A stretch of 64,000 nt of DNA from Paragorgia papillata (Eukaryota > Cnidaria > Anthozoa > Scleralcyonacea > Coralliidae). Every line of letters starts with the position of its first letter. Positions within the stretch are counted from its first letter, which is position 1. Where the stretch lies: positions 62,001-126,000 of the forward strand of contig JAWNZC010000091.1 of assembly GCA_035771165.1 (NCBI GenBank), in the 5' to 3' direction. A program made the translations under genes and the position numbers. The notes below the pieces were generated by a model. It did not search any database and was not told the DNA's origin. It saw only the letters and a program-made list of their open reading frames with translations. This document shows, in pieces, positions 48,411 through 62,500 of the stretch.

Positions 48411-49890
48411 GCCATCGAATTATTTCCCCCAAGCCCTAAGTCGGCAACTACAGTTAATAAGGATTTCTATTTCCGGCGCGCTGTAATTGACAGTTTGGGC
48501 TTGCCGTTTTAAAAGCGAATAACTCTTGAACCAGATCTGGGCCACTTCTAATTTTTCTTGGGCCAGCAAGAAGATAGAATGAGCTTCATTTTGATATATA
48601 GGAAAGCCGTTTAAAAATAACAGAAGCCATCGAAATTTTTCCCCCAAGGACTAAGTCGGCAAGTACAGTTAATAAAGATTTCTATTTCCAGCGAGCTGTA
48701 ATTAACATTTTTGGCGCCTTGGTTTAAAAGCGAATAACTCTTAAACCAGATCTGGGCCAGTTCTAATTTTTCTTGGGCCAGCAAGAAGATAGAATGAGCT
48801 TCATTTTGATATATGAAAGCCGGTTAAAAATAACAGAAGCCATCGAATTATTTCCCCGAAGGACTAAGTCGGCAACTACAGTTAATAAGGATTTCTCTTT
48901 CCGGCGCGCTGTAATTCACAGTTTGGGCTTCCCGTTTTAAAAGCGAATAATTCTTGAACCAGATCTGGGCCACTTCTATTTTTTCTTGGGCCAGCAAGAA
49001 GATAGAATGAGCTTCAATTTGATATATAGGAAAGCCAGTTAAAATTAAAAGAAGCCATCCAGATTTTCCCCCTAAGACCATCCCGAGGAATTTAATAATA
49101 AAGTGTTGTATTTTTCGCGTGCTGTGTAATTAACAGTATGGGCGTCTCGCTTTAAAAGCGAATAACTCTTGAACCAGATCTGGGCCACTTCTAATTTTTC
49201 TTGGGCCAGCAAGAAGATAGAATGAGCTTCATTTTGATATATAGGAAAGCCGTTTAAAAATAACAGAAGCCATCGAAATTTTTCCCCCAAGGACTAAGTC
49301 GGCAAGTACAGTTAATAAAGATTTCTATTTCCAGCGAGCTGTAATTAACATTTTTGGCGCCTTGGTTTAAAAGCGAATAACTCTTAAACCAGATCTGGGC
49401 CACTTCTAATTTTTCTTGGGCCAGCAAGAAGATAGAATGAGCTTCATTTTGATATATGAAAGCCGGTTAAAAATAACAGAAGCCATCGAATTATTTCCCC
49501 CCGAAGGACTAAGTCGGCAACTACAGTTAATAAGGATTTCTCTTTCCGGCGCGCTGTAATTCACAGTTTGGGCTTCCCGTTTTAAAAGCGAATAATTCTT
49601 GAACCAGATCTGGGCCACTTCTATTTTTTCTTGGGCCAGCAAGAAGATAGAATGAGCTTCAATTTGATATATAGGAAAGCCAGTTAAAATTAAAAGAAGC
49701 CATCCAGATTTTCCCCCTAAGACCATCCCGACGAATTTAATAATAAAGTGTTCTATTTTTATCACGCTGTGTAATTAACAGTATGGGCGTCTCGCTTTAA
49801 AAGCGAGTAACTCTTGAACCAGATCTGGGCCACTTCTAATTTTTCTTGGGCCAGCAAGAAGATAGAATGAGCTTCATTTTGATATATAGG
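48411..49890. repeat. Class D block with a recent ~643-bp duplication
   Basis: D-type monomers return (GGCGCGCTGTAATT, TTGGGCTTCCCG). A 2-bp deletion, GATATATGAAAGCC, occurs at about 48,808 and again at about 49,451, exactly 643 bp apart. CATCCAGATTTTCCCCC, GCGCCTTGG and GATCTGGGCCACTTCTATTTTTTC recur with the same spacing. The flanks of the two units are almost identical, so one trimer-sized block was duplicated recently. Confidence 0.8.
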
Positions 49891-51600
49891 AAAGCCGGTT
49901 AAAAATAACAGAAGCCATCGAAATTTTTCCCCCAAGGACTAAGTCGGCAAGTACAGTTAATAAAGATTTCTATTTCCAGCGAGCTGTAATTAACATTTTT
50001 GGCGCCTCGGTTTAAAAGCGAATAACTCTTAAACCAGATCTGGGCCACTTCTAATTTTTCTTGGGCCAGCAAGAAGATAGAATGAGCTTCAATTTGATAT
50101 ATAGGAAAGCCAGTTAAAGTTAAAAGAATCCATCGAAATTTTTCCCCCAAGACCATCCCGACGAATTTAATAATAAAGTGTTCTATTTTTAGCGTGCTGT
50201 GTAATTAACAGTATGGGCGTCTCGCTTTAAAAGCGAATAACTCTTGAACCAGATCTGGGCCACTTCTAATTTTTCTTTGGCCACCAAGAAGATAGAATGA
50301 GCTTCATTTTGATATATAGGAAAGCCGGTTAAAAATAACAGAAGCCGTCGAAATTTTTCCCCCAAAGACTAAGTCCGCAAGTACAGTTAATAAAGATTTC
50401 TATTTCCAGCGAGCTGTAATTCACATTTTTGGCGCCTCGGTTTAAAAGCGAATAACTCTTAAACCAGATCTGGGCCACTTCTAATTTTTCTTGGGCCAGC
50501 AAGAAGATAGAATGAGCTTCAATTTGATATATAGGAAAGCCAGTTAAAGTTAAAAGAAGCCAGCGAAATTTTTACCCCAAGACCATCCCGACGAATTTAA
50601 TAATAAAGTCTTCTATTTTTAGCGTGCTGTGTAATTAACAGTATGGGCGTCTCGCTTTAAAAAGGAATAACTCTTGAACCAGATCTGGGCCACTTCTAAT
50701 TTTTCTTGGGGCCAGCAAGAAGATAGAATGAGCTTCATTTTGATATATAGGAAAGCCAGTTAAAACTTAAAAGAAGCCATCGAAATTTCCCCCCCAAGAC
50801 CATCCCCACGAATTTAATAATAAAGTGTTCTATTTTTAGCGTGCTGTGTAATTAGCAGTATGGGCGTCTCGCTTTAAAAGCGAATAACTCTTGAACCAGA
50901 TCTGGGCCACTTATAATTTTTCTTGGGGCAGCAAGAAGATAGAATGAGCTTCATTTTGATATATAGGAAAGCCGGTTAAAAATAACAGAAGCCATCGAAT
51001 TATTTCCCCCAAGGACTAAGTCGGCAACTACAGTTAATAAAGATTTCTATTTCCAGTGAGCTGTAATTAACATTTTTGGCACCTCGGTTTAAAAGCGAAT
51101 AACTCTTAAACCAGATCTGGGCCACTTCTAACTTTTCTTGGGCCAGCAAGAAGATAGAATGAGCTTCAATTTGATATATAGGAAAGCCACTTAAAGTTAA
51201 AATAAGCCAGCGAAATGTTTCCCCCAAGACCATCCCGACGAATTTAATAATAAAGTCTTCTATTTTTAGCGTGCTGTGTAATTAACAGTATGGGCGTCTC
51301 GCTTTAAAAGCGAATAACTCTTGAACCAGATCTGGGCCACTTCTAATTTTTCGTGGGCCAGCAAGAAGATAGAATGAGCTTCATTTTGATATATAGGAAA
51401 GCCGGTTAAAAATAACAGAAGCCATCGAATTATTTCCCCCAAGGACTAAGTCGGCAACTACAGTTAATAAGGATTTCTATTTGCGGCGCGCTGTAATTGA
51501 CAGTTTGGGCTTCCCGTTTTAAAAGCGAATAACTCTTGAACCAGATCTGGGCCACTTCTAATTTTTCTTGGGCCACCAAGAAGATAGAATGAGCTTCATT
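49890..51600. repeat. Third, partial copy of the 14-16 kb derived subfamily
   Basis: The marks GCCGTCGAAA (50,344), GCCAGCGAAATTTTTACCCC (50,559), GTCTTCTATT (50,609), TTTAAAAAGGAAT (50,656), AATTAGCAGTATGG (50,852), CACTTATAATTTTTC (50,908), TTTGGCACCTCGG and TTTTTCGTGGGCC (51,347) follow one another as at about 14,340-15,850. The shift is about 35,500 bp. CACTTATAATT is shared with 15,406 only, which identifies the corresponding unit. The match ends at a D-like monomer near 51,480 that runs into A/B/C sequence. Confidence 0.75.
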
Positions 51601-54600
51601 TTGATATATAGGAAGGCCGGTTAAAAATAACAGAAGCCATCGAAATTTTCCCCCCAAGGACTAAGTCCGCAAGTACAGTTAATAAAGATTTCTATTTCCA
51701 GCGAGATGTAATTAACATTTTTGACGCCTCGGTTTAAAAGCGAATAACTCTTAAAACAGATCTGGGCCACTTCTAATTTTTCTTGGGCCAGCAAGAAGAT
51801 AGAATGAGCTTCATTTTGATATATAGGAAAGCCGGTTAAAAATAACAGAAGCCATCGAATTATTTCCCCCAAGGACTAAGTCGGCAACTACAGTTAATAA
51901 AGATTTCTATTTCCAGTGAGCTGTAATTAACATTTTTGGCGCCTCGGTTTAAAAGCGAATAACTCTTAAACCAGATCTGGGCCACTTCTAATTTTTCTTG
52001 GGCCAGTAAGAAGATAGAATGAGCTTCAATTTGATATATAGGAAAGCCAGTTAAAGTTAAAAGAAGCCATCGAAATTTTCCCCCCAAGACCATCCCCACG
52101 AATTTAATAATAAAGTGTTCTATTTTTAGCGTGCTGTGTAATTAACAGTATGGGCGTCTCGCTTTAAAAGCGAATAACTCTTGAACCAGATCTGGGCCAC
52201 TTCTAATTTTTCTTGGGCCAGCAAGAAGATAGAATGAGCTTCATTTTGATATATAGGAAAGCCGGTTAAAAATAACAGAAGCCATCGAAATTTTTCCCCC
52301 AAGGACTAAGTCCGCAAGTACAGTTAATAAAGATTTCTATTTCCAGCGAGATGTAATTAACATTTTTGTCGCCTCGGTTTAAAAGCGAATAACTCTTAAA
52401 CCAGATCTGGGCCACTTCTAATTTTTCTTGGGCCAGCAAGAAGATAGAATGAGCTTCATTTTGATATATAGGAAAGCCAGTTAAAAATAACAGAAGCCAT
52501 CGAATTATTTCCCCCAAGGACTAAGTCGGCAACTACAGTTAATAAAGATTTCTATTTCCAGTGAGCTGTAATTAACATTTTTGGCGCCTCGGTTTAAAAG
52601 CGAATAACTCTTAAACCAGATCTGGGCCACTTCTAATTTTTCTTGGGCCAGTAAGAAGATAGAATGAGCTTCAATTTGATATATAGGAAAGCCAGTTAAA
52701 GTTAAAAGAAGCCATTGAAATTTTCCCCGCAAGACCATCCCGACGAATTTAATAATAAAGTGTTCTATTTTTAGCGTGCTGTGTAATTAACAGTATGGGC
52801 GTCTCGGTTTAAAAGCGAATAACTCTTAAACCAGATCTGGGCCACTTCTAATTTTTCTTGGGCCAGCAAGAAGATAGAATGAGCTTCATTTTGATATATA
52901 GGAAAGCCGGTTAAAAATAACAGAAGCCATCGAAATTTTTCCCCCAAGGACTAAGTCCGCAAGTACAGTTAATAAAGATTTCTATTTCCAGCGAAATGTA
53001 ATTAACATTTTTGTCGCCTCGGTTTAAAAGCGAATAACTCTTAAACCAGATCTGGGCCACTTCTAATTTTTCTTGGGCCAGCAAGAAGATAGAATGAGCT
53101 TCATTTTGATATATAGGAAAGCCAGTTAAAAATAACAGAAGCCATCGAATTATTTCCCCCAAGGACTAAGTCGGCAACTACAGTTAATAAAGATTTCTAT
53201 TTCCAGTGAGCTGTAATTAACATTTTTGGCGCCTCGGTTTAAAAGCGAATAACTCTTAAACCAGATCTGGGCCACTTCTAATTTTTCTTGGGCCAGTAAG
53301 AAGATAGAATGAGCTTCAATTTGATATATAGGAAAGCCAGTTAAAGTTAAAAGAAGCCATTGAAATTTTCCCCGCAAGACCATCCCGACGAATTTAATAA
53401 TAAAGTGTTCTATTTTTAGCGTGCTGTGTAATTAACAGTATGGGCGTCTCGGTTTAAAAGCGAATAACTCTTAAACCAGATCTGGGCCACTTCTAATTTT
53501 TCTTGGGCCAGCAAGAAGATAGAATGAGCTTCATTTTGATATATAGGAAAGCCGGTTAAAAAATAACAGAAGCCATCGAATTATTTCCCCCAAGGACTAA
53601 GTCGGCAACTACAGTTAATAAAGATTTCTATTTCCAGTGAGCTGTAATTAACATTTTTGGCGCCTCGGTTTAAAAGCGAATAACTCTTAAACCAGATCTG
53701 GGCCACTTCTAATTTTTCTTGGGCCAGTAAGAAGATAGAATGAGCTTCAATTTGATATATAGGAAAGCCAGTTAAAGTTAAAAGAAGCCATTGAAATTTT
53801 CCCCCCAAGACCATCCCGACGAATTTAATAATAAAGTGTTCTATTTTTAGCGTGCTGTGTAATTAACAGTATGGGCGTCTCGCTTTAAAAGCGAATAACT
53901 CTTGAACCAGATCTGGGCCACTTCTAATTTTTCTTGGGCCACCAAGAAGATAGAATGAGCTTCATTTTGATATATAGGAAAGCCGGTTAAAAATAACAGA
54001 AGCCATCGAAATTTTTCCCCCAAGGACTAAGTCCGCAAGTACAGTTAATAAAGATTTCTATTTCCAGTGAGATGTAATTAACATTTTTGACGCCTCGGTT
54101 TAAAAGCGAATAACTCTTAAACCAGATCTGGGCCACTTCTAATTTTTCTTGGGCCAGCAAGAAGATAGAATGAGCTTCATTTTGATATATAGGAAAGCCG
54201 GTTAAAAATAACGGAAGCCATCGAATTATTTCCCCCAAGGACTAAGTCGGCAACTACAGTTAATAAAGATTTCTATTTCCAGTGAGCTGTAATTGACATT
54301 TTTGGCGCCTCGGTTTAAAAGCGAATAACTCTTAAACCAGATCTGGGCCACTTCTAATTTTTCTTGGGCCAGCAAGAAGATAGAATGAGCTTCAATTTGA
54401 TATATAGGAAAGCCACTTAAAGTTAAAATAAGCCATCGAAATTTTCCCCCCAAGACCATCTCGACGAATTTAATAATAAAGTGTTCTATTTTTAGCGTGC
54501 TGTGTAATTAACAGTATGGGCGTCTCGCTTTAAAAGCGAATAACTCTTGAACCAGATCTGGGCCACTTCTAATTTTTCTTGGGCCACCAAGAAGATAGAA

Positions 54601-57600
54601 TGAGCTTCATTTTGATATATAGGAAAGCCGGTTAAAAATAACAGAAGCCATCGAAATTTTTCCCCCAAGGACTAAGTCCGCAAGTACAGTTAATAAAGAT
54701 TTCTATTTCCAGCGAGATGTAATTAACATTTTTGACGCCTCGGTTTAAAAGCGAATAACTCTTAAAACAGATCTGGGCCACTTCTAATTTTTCTTGGGCC
54801 AGCAAGAAGATAGAATGAGCTTCATTTTGATATATAGGAAAGCCGGTTAAAAATAACAGAAGCCATCGAATTATTTCCCCCAAGGACTAAGTCGGCAACT
54901 ACAGTTAATAAAGATTTCTATTTCCAGTGAGCTGTAATTAACATTTTTGGCGCCTCGGTTTAAAAGCGAATAACTCTTAAACCAGATCTGGGCCACTTCT
55001 AATTTTTCTTGGGCCAGTAAGAAGATAGAATGACCTTCAATTTGATATATAGGAAAGCCAGTTAAAGTTAAAAGAAGCCATTGAAATTTTCCCCCCAAGA
55101 CCATCCCGACGAATTTAATAATAAAGTGTTCTATTTTTAGCGTGCTGTGTAATTAACAGTATGGGCGTCTCGCTTTAAAAGCGAATAACTCTTGAACCAG
55201 ATCTGGGCCACTTCTAATTTTTCTTGGGCCACCAAGAAGATAGAATGAGCTTCATTTTGATATATAGGAAAGCCGGTTAAAAATAACAGAAGCCATCGAA
55301 TTATTTCCCCCAAGGACTAAGTCGGCAACTACAGTTAATAAAGATTTCTATTTCCAGTGAGCTGTAATTAACATTTTTGGCGCCTCGGTTTAAAAGCGAA
55401 TAACTCTTAAACCAGATCTGGGCCACTTCTAATTTTTCTTGGGCCAGTAAGAAGATAGAATGAGCTTCAATTTGATATATAGGAAAGCCAGTTAAAGTTA
55501 AAAGAAGCCATTGAAATTTTCCCCCCAAGACCATCCCGACGAATTTAATAATAAAGTGTTCTATTTTTAGCGTGCTGTGTAATTAACAGTATGGGCGTCT
55601 CGCTTTAAAAGCGAATAACTCTTGAACCAGATCTGGGCCACTTCTAATTTTTCTTGGGCCACCAAGAAGATAGAATGAGCTTCATTTTGATATATAGGAA
55701 AGCCGGTTAAAAATAACAGAAGCCATCGAATTATTTCCCCCAAGGACTAAGTCGGCAACTACAGTTAATAAAGATTTCTATTTCCAGTGAGCTGTAATTA
55801 ACATTTTTGGCGCCTCGGTTTAAAAGCGAATAACTCTTAAACCAGATCTGGGCCACTTCTAATTTTTCTTGGGCCAGTAAGAAGATAGAATGAGCTTCAA
55901 TTTGATATATAGGAAAGCCAGTTAAAGTTAAAAGAAGCCATTGAAATTTTTCCCCCAAGACCATCCCGACGAATTTAATAATAAAGTGTTCTATTTTTAG
56001 CGTGCTGTGTAATTAACAGTATGGGCGTCTCGCTTTAAAAGCGAATAACTCTTGAACCAGATCTGGGCCACTTCTAATTTTTCTTGGGCCACCAAGAAGA
56101 TAGAATGAGCTTCATTTTGATATATAGGAAAGCCGGTTAAAAATAAGAGAAGCCAATGAAATTTTTCCCCCAAGGACTAAGTCCGCAAGTACAGTTAATA
56201 AAGATTTCTATTTCCAGCGAGATGTAATTAACATTTTTGTCGCCTCGGTTTAAAAGCGAATAACTCTTAAACCAGATCTGGGCCACTTCTAATTTTTCTT
56301 GGGCCAGCAAGAAGATAGAATGAGCTTCATTTTGATATATAGGAAAGCCAGTTAAAAATAACAGAAGCCATCGAATTATTTCCCCCAAGGACTAAGTCGG
56401 CAACTACAGTTAATAAAGATTTCTATTTCCAGTGAGCTGTAATTAACATTTTTGGCGCCTCGGTTTAAAAGCGAATAACTCTTAAACCAGATCTGGGCCA
56501 CTTCTAATTTTTCTTGGGCCAGTAAGAAGATAGAATGAGCTTCAATTTGATATATAGGAAAGCCAGTTAAAGTTAAAAGAAGCCATTGAAATTTTCCCCC
56601 CAAGACCATCCCGACGAATTTAATAATAAAGTGTTCTATTTTTAGCGTGCTGTGTAATTAACAGTATGGGCGTCTCGCTTTAAAAGCGAATAACTCTTGA
56701 ACCAGATCTGGGCCACTTCTAATTTTTCTTGGGCCACCAAGAAGATAGAATGAGCTTCATTTTGATATATAGGAAAGCCGGTTAAAAATAACAGAAGCCA
56801 TCGAAATTTTCCCCCCAAGGACTAAGTCCGCAAGTACAGTTAATAAAGATTTCTATTTCCAGCGAGATGTAATTAACATTTTTGTCGCCTCGGTTTAAAA
56901 GCGAATAACTCTTAAACCAGATCTGGGCCACTTCTAATTTTTCTTGGGCCAGCAAGAAGATAGAATGAGCTTCATTTTGATATATAGGAAAGCCAGTTAA
57001 AAATAACAGAAGCCATCGAATTATTTCCCCCAAAGACTAAGTCGGCAACTACAGTTAATAAAGATTTCTATTTCCACTGAGCTGTAATTAACATTTTTGG
57101 CGCCTCGGTTTAAAAGCGAATAACTCTTAAACCAGATCTGGGCCACTTCTAATTTTTCTTGGGCCAGTAAGAAGATAGAATGAGCTTCAATTTGATATAT
57201 AGGAAAGCCAGTTAAAGTTAAAAGAAGCCATTGAAATTTTCCCCCCAAGACCATCCCGACGAATTTAATAATAAAGTGTTCTATTTTTAGAATGCTGTGT
57301 AATTAACAGTATGGGCGTGTCGGTTTAAAAGCGAATAACTCTTAAACCAGATCTGGGCCACTTCTAATTTTTCTTGGGCCAGCAAGAAGATAGAATGAGC
57401 TTCATTTTGATATATAGGAAAGCCGGTTAAAAATAACAGAAGCCATCGAAATTTTCCCCCCAAGGACTAAGTCCGCAAGTACAGTTAATAAAGATTTCTA
57501 TTTCCAGCGAGATGTAATTAACATTTTTGTCGCCTCGGTTTAAAAGCGAATAACTCTTAAACCAGATCTGGGCCACTTCTAATTTTTCTTGGGCCAGCAA

Positions 57601-59570
57601 GAAGATAGAATGAGCTTCATTTTGATATATAGGAAAGCCAGTTAAAAATAACAGAAGCCATCGAATTATTTCCCCCAAGGACTAAGTCGGCAACTACAGT
57701 TAATAAAGATTTCTATTTCCAGTGAGCTGTAATTAACATTTTTGGCGCCTCGGTTTAAAAGCGAATAACTCTTAAACCAGATCTGGGCCACTTCTAATTT
57801 TTCTTGGGCCAGTAAGAAGATAGAATGAGCTTCAATTTGATATATAGGAAAGCCAGTTAAAGTTAAAAGAAGCCATTGAAATTTTCCCCCCAAGACCATC
57901 CCGACGAATTTAATAATAAAGTGTTCTATTTTTAGCGTGCTGTGTAATTCACAGTATGGGCGTCTCGGTTTAAAAGCGAATAACTCTTAAACCAGATCTG
58001 GGCCACTTCTAATTTTTCTTGGGCCAGCAAGAAGATAGAATGAGCTTCATTTTGATATATAGGAAACCCGGTTAAAAATAACAGAAGCCAATGAAATTTT
58101 TCCCCCAAGGACTAAGTCGGCAAGTACAGTTAATAAAGATTTCTATTTCCAGCGAGCTGTAATTAACATTTTTGGCGTCTCGCTTTAAAAGCGAATAACT
58201 CTTGAACCAGATCTGGGCCACTTCTAATTTTTCTTGGGCCACCAAGAAGATAGAATGAGCTTCATTTTGATATATAGGAAAGCCGGTTAAAAATAACAGA
58301 AGCCATCGAAATTTTCCCCCCAAGGACTAAGTCCGCAAGTACAGTTAATAAAGATTTCTATTTCCAGCGAGATGTAATTAACATTTTTGTCGCCTCGGTT
58401 TAAAAGCGAATAACTCTTAAACCAGATCTGGGCCACTTCTAATTTTTCTTGGGCCAGCAAGAAGATAGAATGAGCTTCATTTTGATATATAGGAAAGCCA
58501 GTTAAAAATAACAGAAGCCATCGAATTATTTCCCCCAAAGACTAAGTCGGCAACTACAGTTAATAAAGATTTCTATTTCCAGTGAGCTGTAATTAACATT
58601 TTTGGCGCCTCGGTTTAAAAGCGAATAACTCTTAAACCAGATCTGGGCCACTTCTAATTTTTCTTGGGCCAGCAAGAAGATAGAATGAGCTTCAATTTGA
58701 TATATAGGAAAGCCAGTTAAAGTTAAAAGAATCCATCGAAATTTTCCCCCCAAGACCATCCCGACGAATTTAATAATAAAGTGTTCTATTTTTAGCGTGC
58801 TGTGTAATTAACAGTATGGGCGTCTCGGTTTAAAAGCGAATAACTCTTAAACCAGATCTGGGCCACTTCTAATTTTTCTTGGGCCAGCAAGAAGATAGAA
58901 TGAGCTTCATTTTGATATATAGGAAAGCCGGTTAAAAATAACAGAAGCCATCGAAATTTTCCCCCCAAGGACTAAGTCCGCAAGTACAGTTAATAAAGAT
59001 TTCTATTTCCAGCGAGATGTAATTAACATTTTTGTCGCCTCGGTTTAAAAGCGAATAACTCTTAAACCAGATCTGGGCCACTTCTAATTTTTCTTGGGCC
59101 AGCAAGAAGATAGAATGAGCTTCATTTTGATATATAGGAAAGCCAGTTAAAAATAACAGAAGCCATCGAATTATTTCCCCCAAGGACTAAGTCGGCAACT
59201 ACAGTTAATAAAGATTTCTATTTCCAGTGAGCTGTAATTAACATTTTTGGCGCCTCGGTTTAAAAGCGAATAACTCTTAAACCAGATCTGGGCCACTTCT
59301 AATTTTTCTTGGGCCAGTAAGAAGATAGAATGAGCTTCAATTTGATATATAGGAAAGCCAGTTAAAGTTAAAAGAAGCCATTGAAATTTTCCCCCCAAGA
59401 CCATCCCGACGAATTTAATAATAAAGTGTTCTATTTTTAGCGTGCTGTGTAATTCACAGTATGGGCGTCTCGGTTTAAAAGCGAATAACTCTTAAACCAG
59501 ATCTGGGCCACTTCTAATTTTTCTTGGGCCAGCAAGAAGATAGAATGAGCTTCATTTTGATATATAGGAA
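51600..59570. repeat. TTTTTGTCGCC trimer subfamily
   Basis: This region is fairly homogeneous. Its C monomers read CATTTTTGTCGCCTCGG in place of GACGCC (near 52,365, 53,010, 56,236, 56,881, 57,526, 58,386 and 59,031), mostly 645 bp apart. Their tails end CCAGTTAAAAATAAC. B monomers often read GCGTCTCGGTTTAAAAGCG with CTTAAACC, so their second half has been replaced by an A/C type. The pair near 52,505 and 53,150 (CCCCGCAAGACC) differs by exactly 645 bp. GTGTAATTCACAGTATGG (57,942 and 59,447) and GGAAACCCGG (58,063 and 59,568) are 1,505 bp apart. Confidence 0.75.
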
Positions 59571-62500
59571 ACCCGGTTAAAAATAACAGAAGCCAATGAA
59601 ATTTTTCCCCCAAGGACTAAGTCGGCAAGTACAGTTAATAAAGATTTCTATTTCCAGCGAGCTGTAATTAACATTTTTGGCGCCTCGGTTTAAAAGCGAA
59701 TAACTCTTAAACCAGATCTGGGCCACTTCTAATTTTTCTTGGGCCAGCAAGAAGATAGAATGAGCTTCAATTTGATATATAGGAAAGCCAGTTAAAGTTA
59801 AAAGAAGCCATCGAAATTTTTCCCCCAACACCATCCCGACGAATTTAATAATAAAGTGTTCTATTTTTAGCGTGCTGTGTAATTAACAGTATGGGCGTCT
59901 CGCTCTAAAAGCGAATAACTCTTGAACCAGATCTGGGCCACTTCTAATTTTTCTTGGGCCAGCAAGAAGATAGAATGAGCTTCATTTTGATATATAGGAA
60001 AGCCGGTTAAAAATAACAGAAGCCATCGAAATTTTTCCCCCCAAGGACTAAGTCGGCAAGTACAGTTAATAAAGATTTCTATTTCCAGCGAACTGTAATT
60101 AACATTTTTGGCGCCTCGGTTTAAAAGCGAATAACTCTTAAACCAGATCTGGGCCACTTCTAATTTTTCTTGGGCCAGCAAGAAGATAGAATGAGCTTCA
60201 ATTTGATATATAGGAAAGCCAGTTAAAGTTAAAAGAATCCATCGAAATTTTTACCCCAAGGACTAAGTCGGCAACTACAGTTAATAAAGATTTCTATTTC
60301 CAGTGAGCTGTAATTAACATTTTTGGCGCCTCGGTTTAAAAGCGAATAACTCTTAAACCAGATCTGGGCCACTTCTAATTTTTCTTGGGCCAGCAAGAAG
60401 ATAGAATGAGCTTCATTTTGATATATAGGAAAGCCAGTTAAAAATAACAGAAGCCATCGAAATTTTTTCCCCCAAGGACTAAGTCGGCAAGTACAGTTAA
60501 TAAAGATTTCTATTTCCAGCGAGCTGTAATTAACATTTTTGGCGCCTCGGTTTAAAAGCGAATAACTCTTAAACCAGATCTGGGCCACTTCTAATTTTTC
60601 TTGGGCCAGCAAGAAGATAGAATGAGCTTCAATTTGATATATAGGAAAGCCAGTTAAAGTTAAAAGAAGCCATCGAAATTTTTCCCCCCAAGACCATCCC
60701 GACGAATTTAATAATAAAGTGTTCTATTTTTAGCGTGCTGTGTAATTAACAGTATGGGCGTCTCGCTCTAAAAGCGAATAACTCTTGAACCAGATCTGGG
60801 CCACTTCTAATTTTTCTTGGGCCAGCAAGAAGATAGAATGAGCTTCATTTTGATATATAGGAAAGCCGGTTAAAAATAACAGAAGCCATCGAAATTTTTC
60901 CCCCAAGGACTAAGTCGGCAAGTACAGTTAATAAAGATTTCTATTTCCAGCGAGCTGTAATTAACATTTTTGGCGCCTCGGTTTAAAAGCGAATAACTCT
61001 TAAACCAGATCTGGGCCACTTCTAATTTTTCTTGGGCCAGCAAGAAGATAGAATGAGCTTCAATTTGATATATAGGAAAGCCAGTTAAAGTTAAAAGAAT
61101 CCATCGAAATTTTTACCCCAAGGACTAAGTCGGCAACTACAGTTAATAAAGATTTCTATTTCCAGTGAGCTGTAATTAACATTTTTGGCGCCTCGGTTTA
61201 AAAGCGAATAACTCTTAAACCAGATCTGGGCCACTTCTAATTTTTCTTGGGCCAGCAAGAAGATAGAATGAGCTTCATTTTGATATATAGGAAAGCCAGT
61301 TAAAAATAACAGAAGCCATCGAAATTTTCCCCCAAGGACTAAGTCGGCAAGTACAGTTAATAAAGATTTCTATTTCCAGCGAGCTGTAATTAACATTTTT
61401 GGCGCCTCGGTTTAAAAGCGAATAACTCTTAAACCAGATCTGGGCCACTTCTAATTTTTCTTGGGCCAGCAAGAAGATAGAATGAGCTTCAATTTGATAT
61501 ATAGGAAAGCCAGTTAAAGTTAAAAGAATCCATCGAAATTTTCCCCCCAAGACCATCCCGACGAATTTAATAATAAAGTGTTCTATTTTTAGCGTGCTGT
61601 GTAATTAACAGTATGGGCGTCTCGCTCTAAAAGCGAATAACTCTTGAACCAGATCTGGGCCACTTCTAATTTTTCTTGGGCCAGCAAGAAGATAGAATGA
61701 GCTTCATTTTGATATATACGAAAGCCGGTTAAAAATAACAGAAGCCATCGAAATTTTTCCCCCAAGGACTAAGTCGGCAAGTACAGTTAATAAAGATTTC
61801 TATTTCCAGCGAGCTGTAATTAACATTTTTGGCGCCTCGGTTTAAAAGCGAATAACTCTTAAACCAGATCTGGGCCACTTCTAATTTTTCTTGGGCCAGC
61901 AAGAAGATAGAATGAGCTGCAATTTGATATATAGGAAAGCCAGTTAAAGTTAAAAGAAGCCATCGAAATTTTCCCCCCAAGACCATCCCGACGAATTAAA
62001 TAATAAAGTGTTCTATTTTTCGCGTGCTGTATAATTAACAGTATGGGCGTCTCGCTTTAAAAGCGAATAAATCTTGAACCAGATCTGGGCCACTTCTAAT
62101 TTTTCTTGGGCCAGCAAGAAGATAGAATGAGCTTCATTTTGATATATAGGAAAGCCGGTTAAAAAAAGCGAGCTGTAATTAACAGTATGGGCGTCTCGGT
62201 TTAAAAGCGAATAACTCTTAAACCAGATCTGGGCCACTTCTAATTTTTCGTGGGCCAGCAAGAAGATAGAATGAGCTTCAATTTGATATATAGGAAAGCC
62301 AGTTAAAGTTAAAAGAATCCATCGAAATTTTCCCCCCAAGACCATCCCGACGAATTTAATAATAAAGTGTTCTATTTTTAGCGTGCTGTGTAATTAACAG
62401 TATGGGCGTCTCGCTTTAAAAGCGAATAACTCTTGAACCAGATCTGGGCCACTTCTAATTTTTCTTGGGCCAGCAAGAAGATAGAATGAGCTTCATTTTG

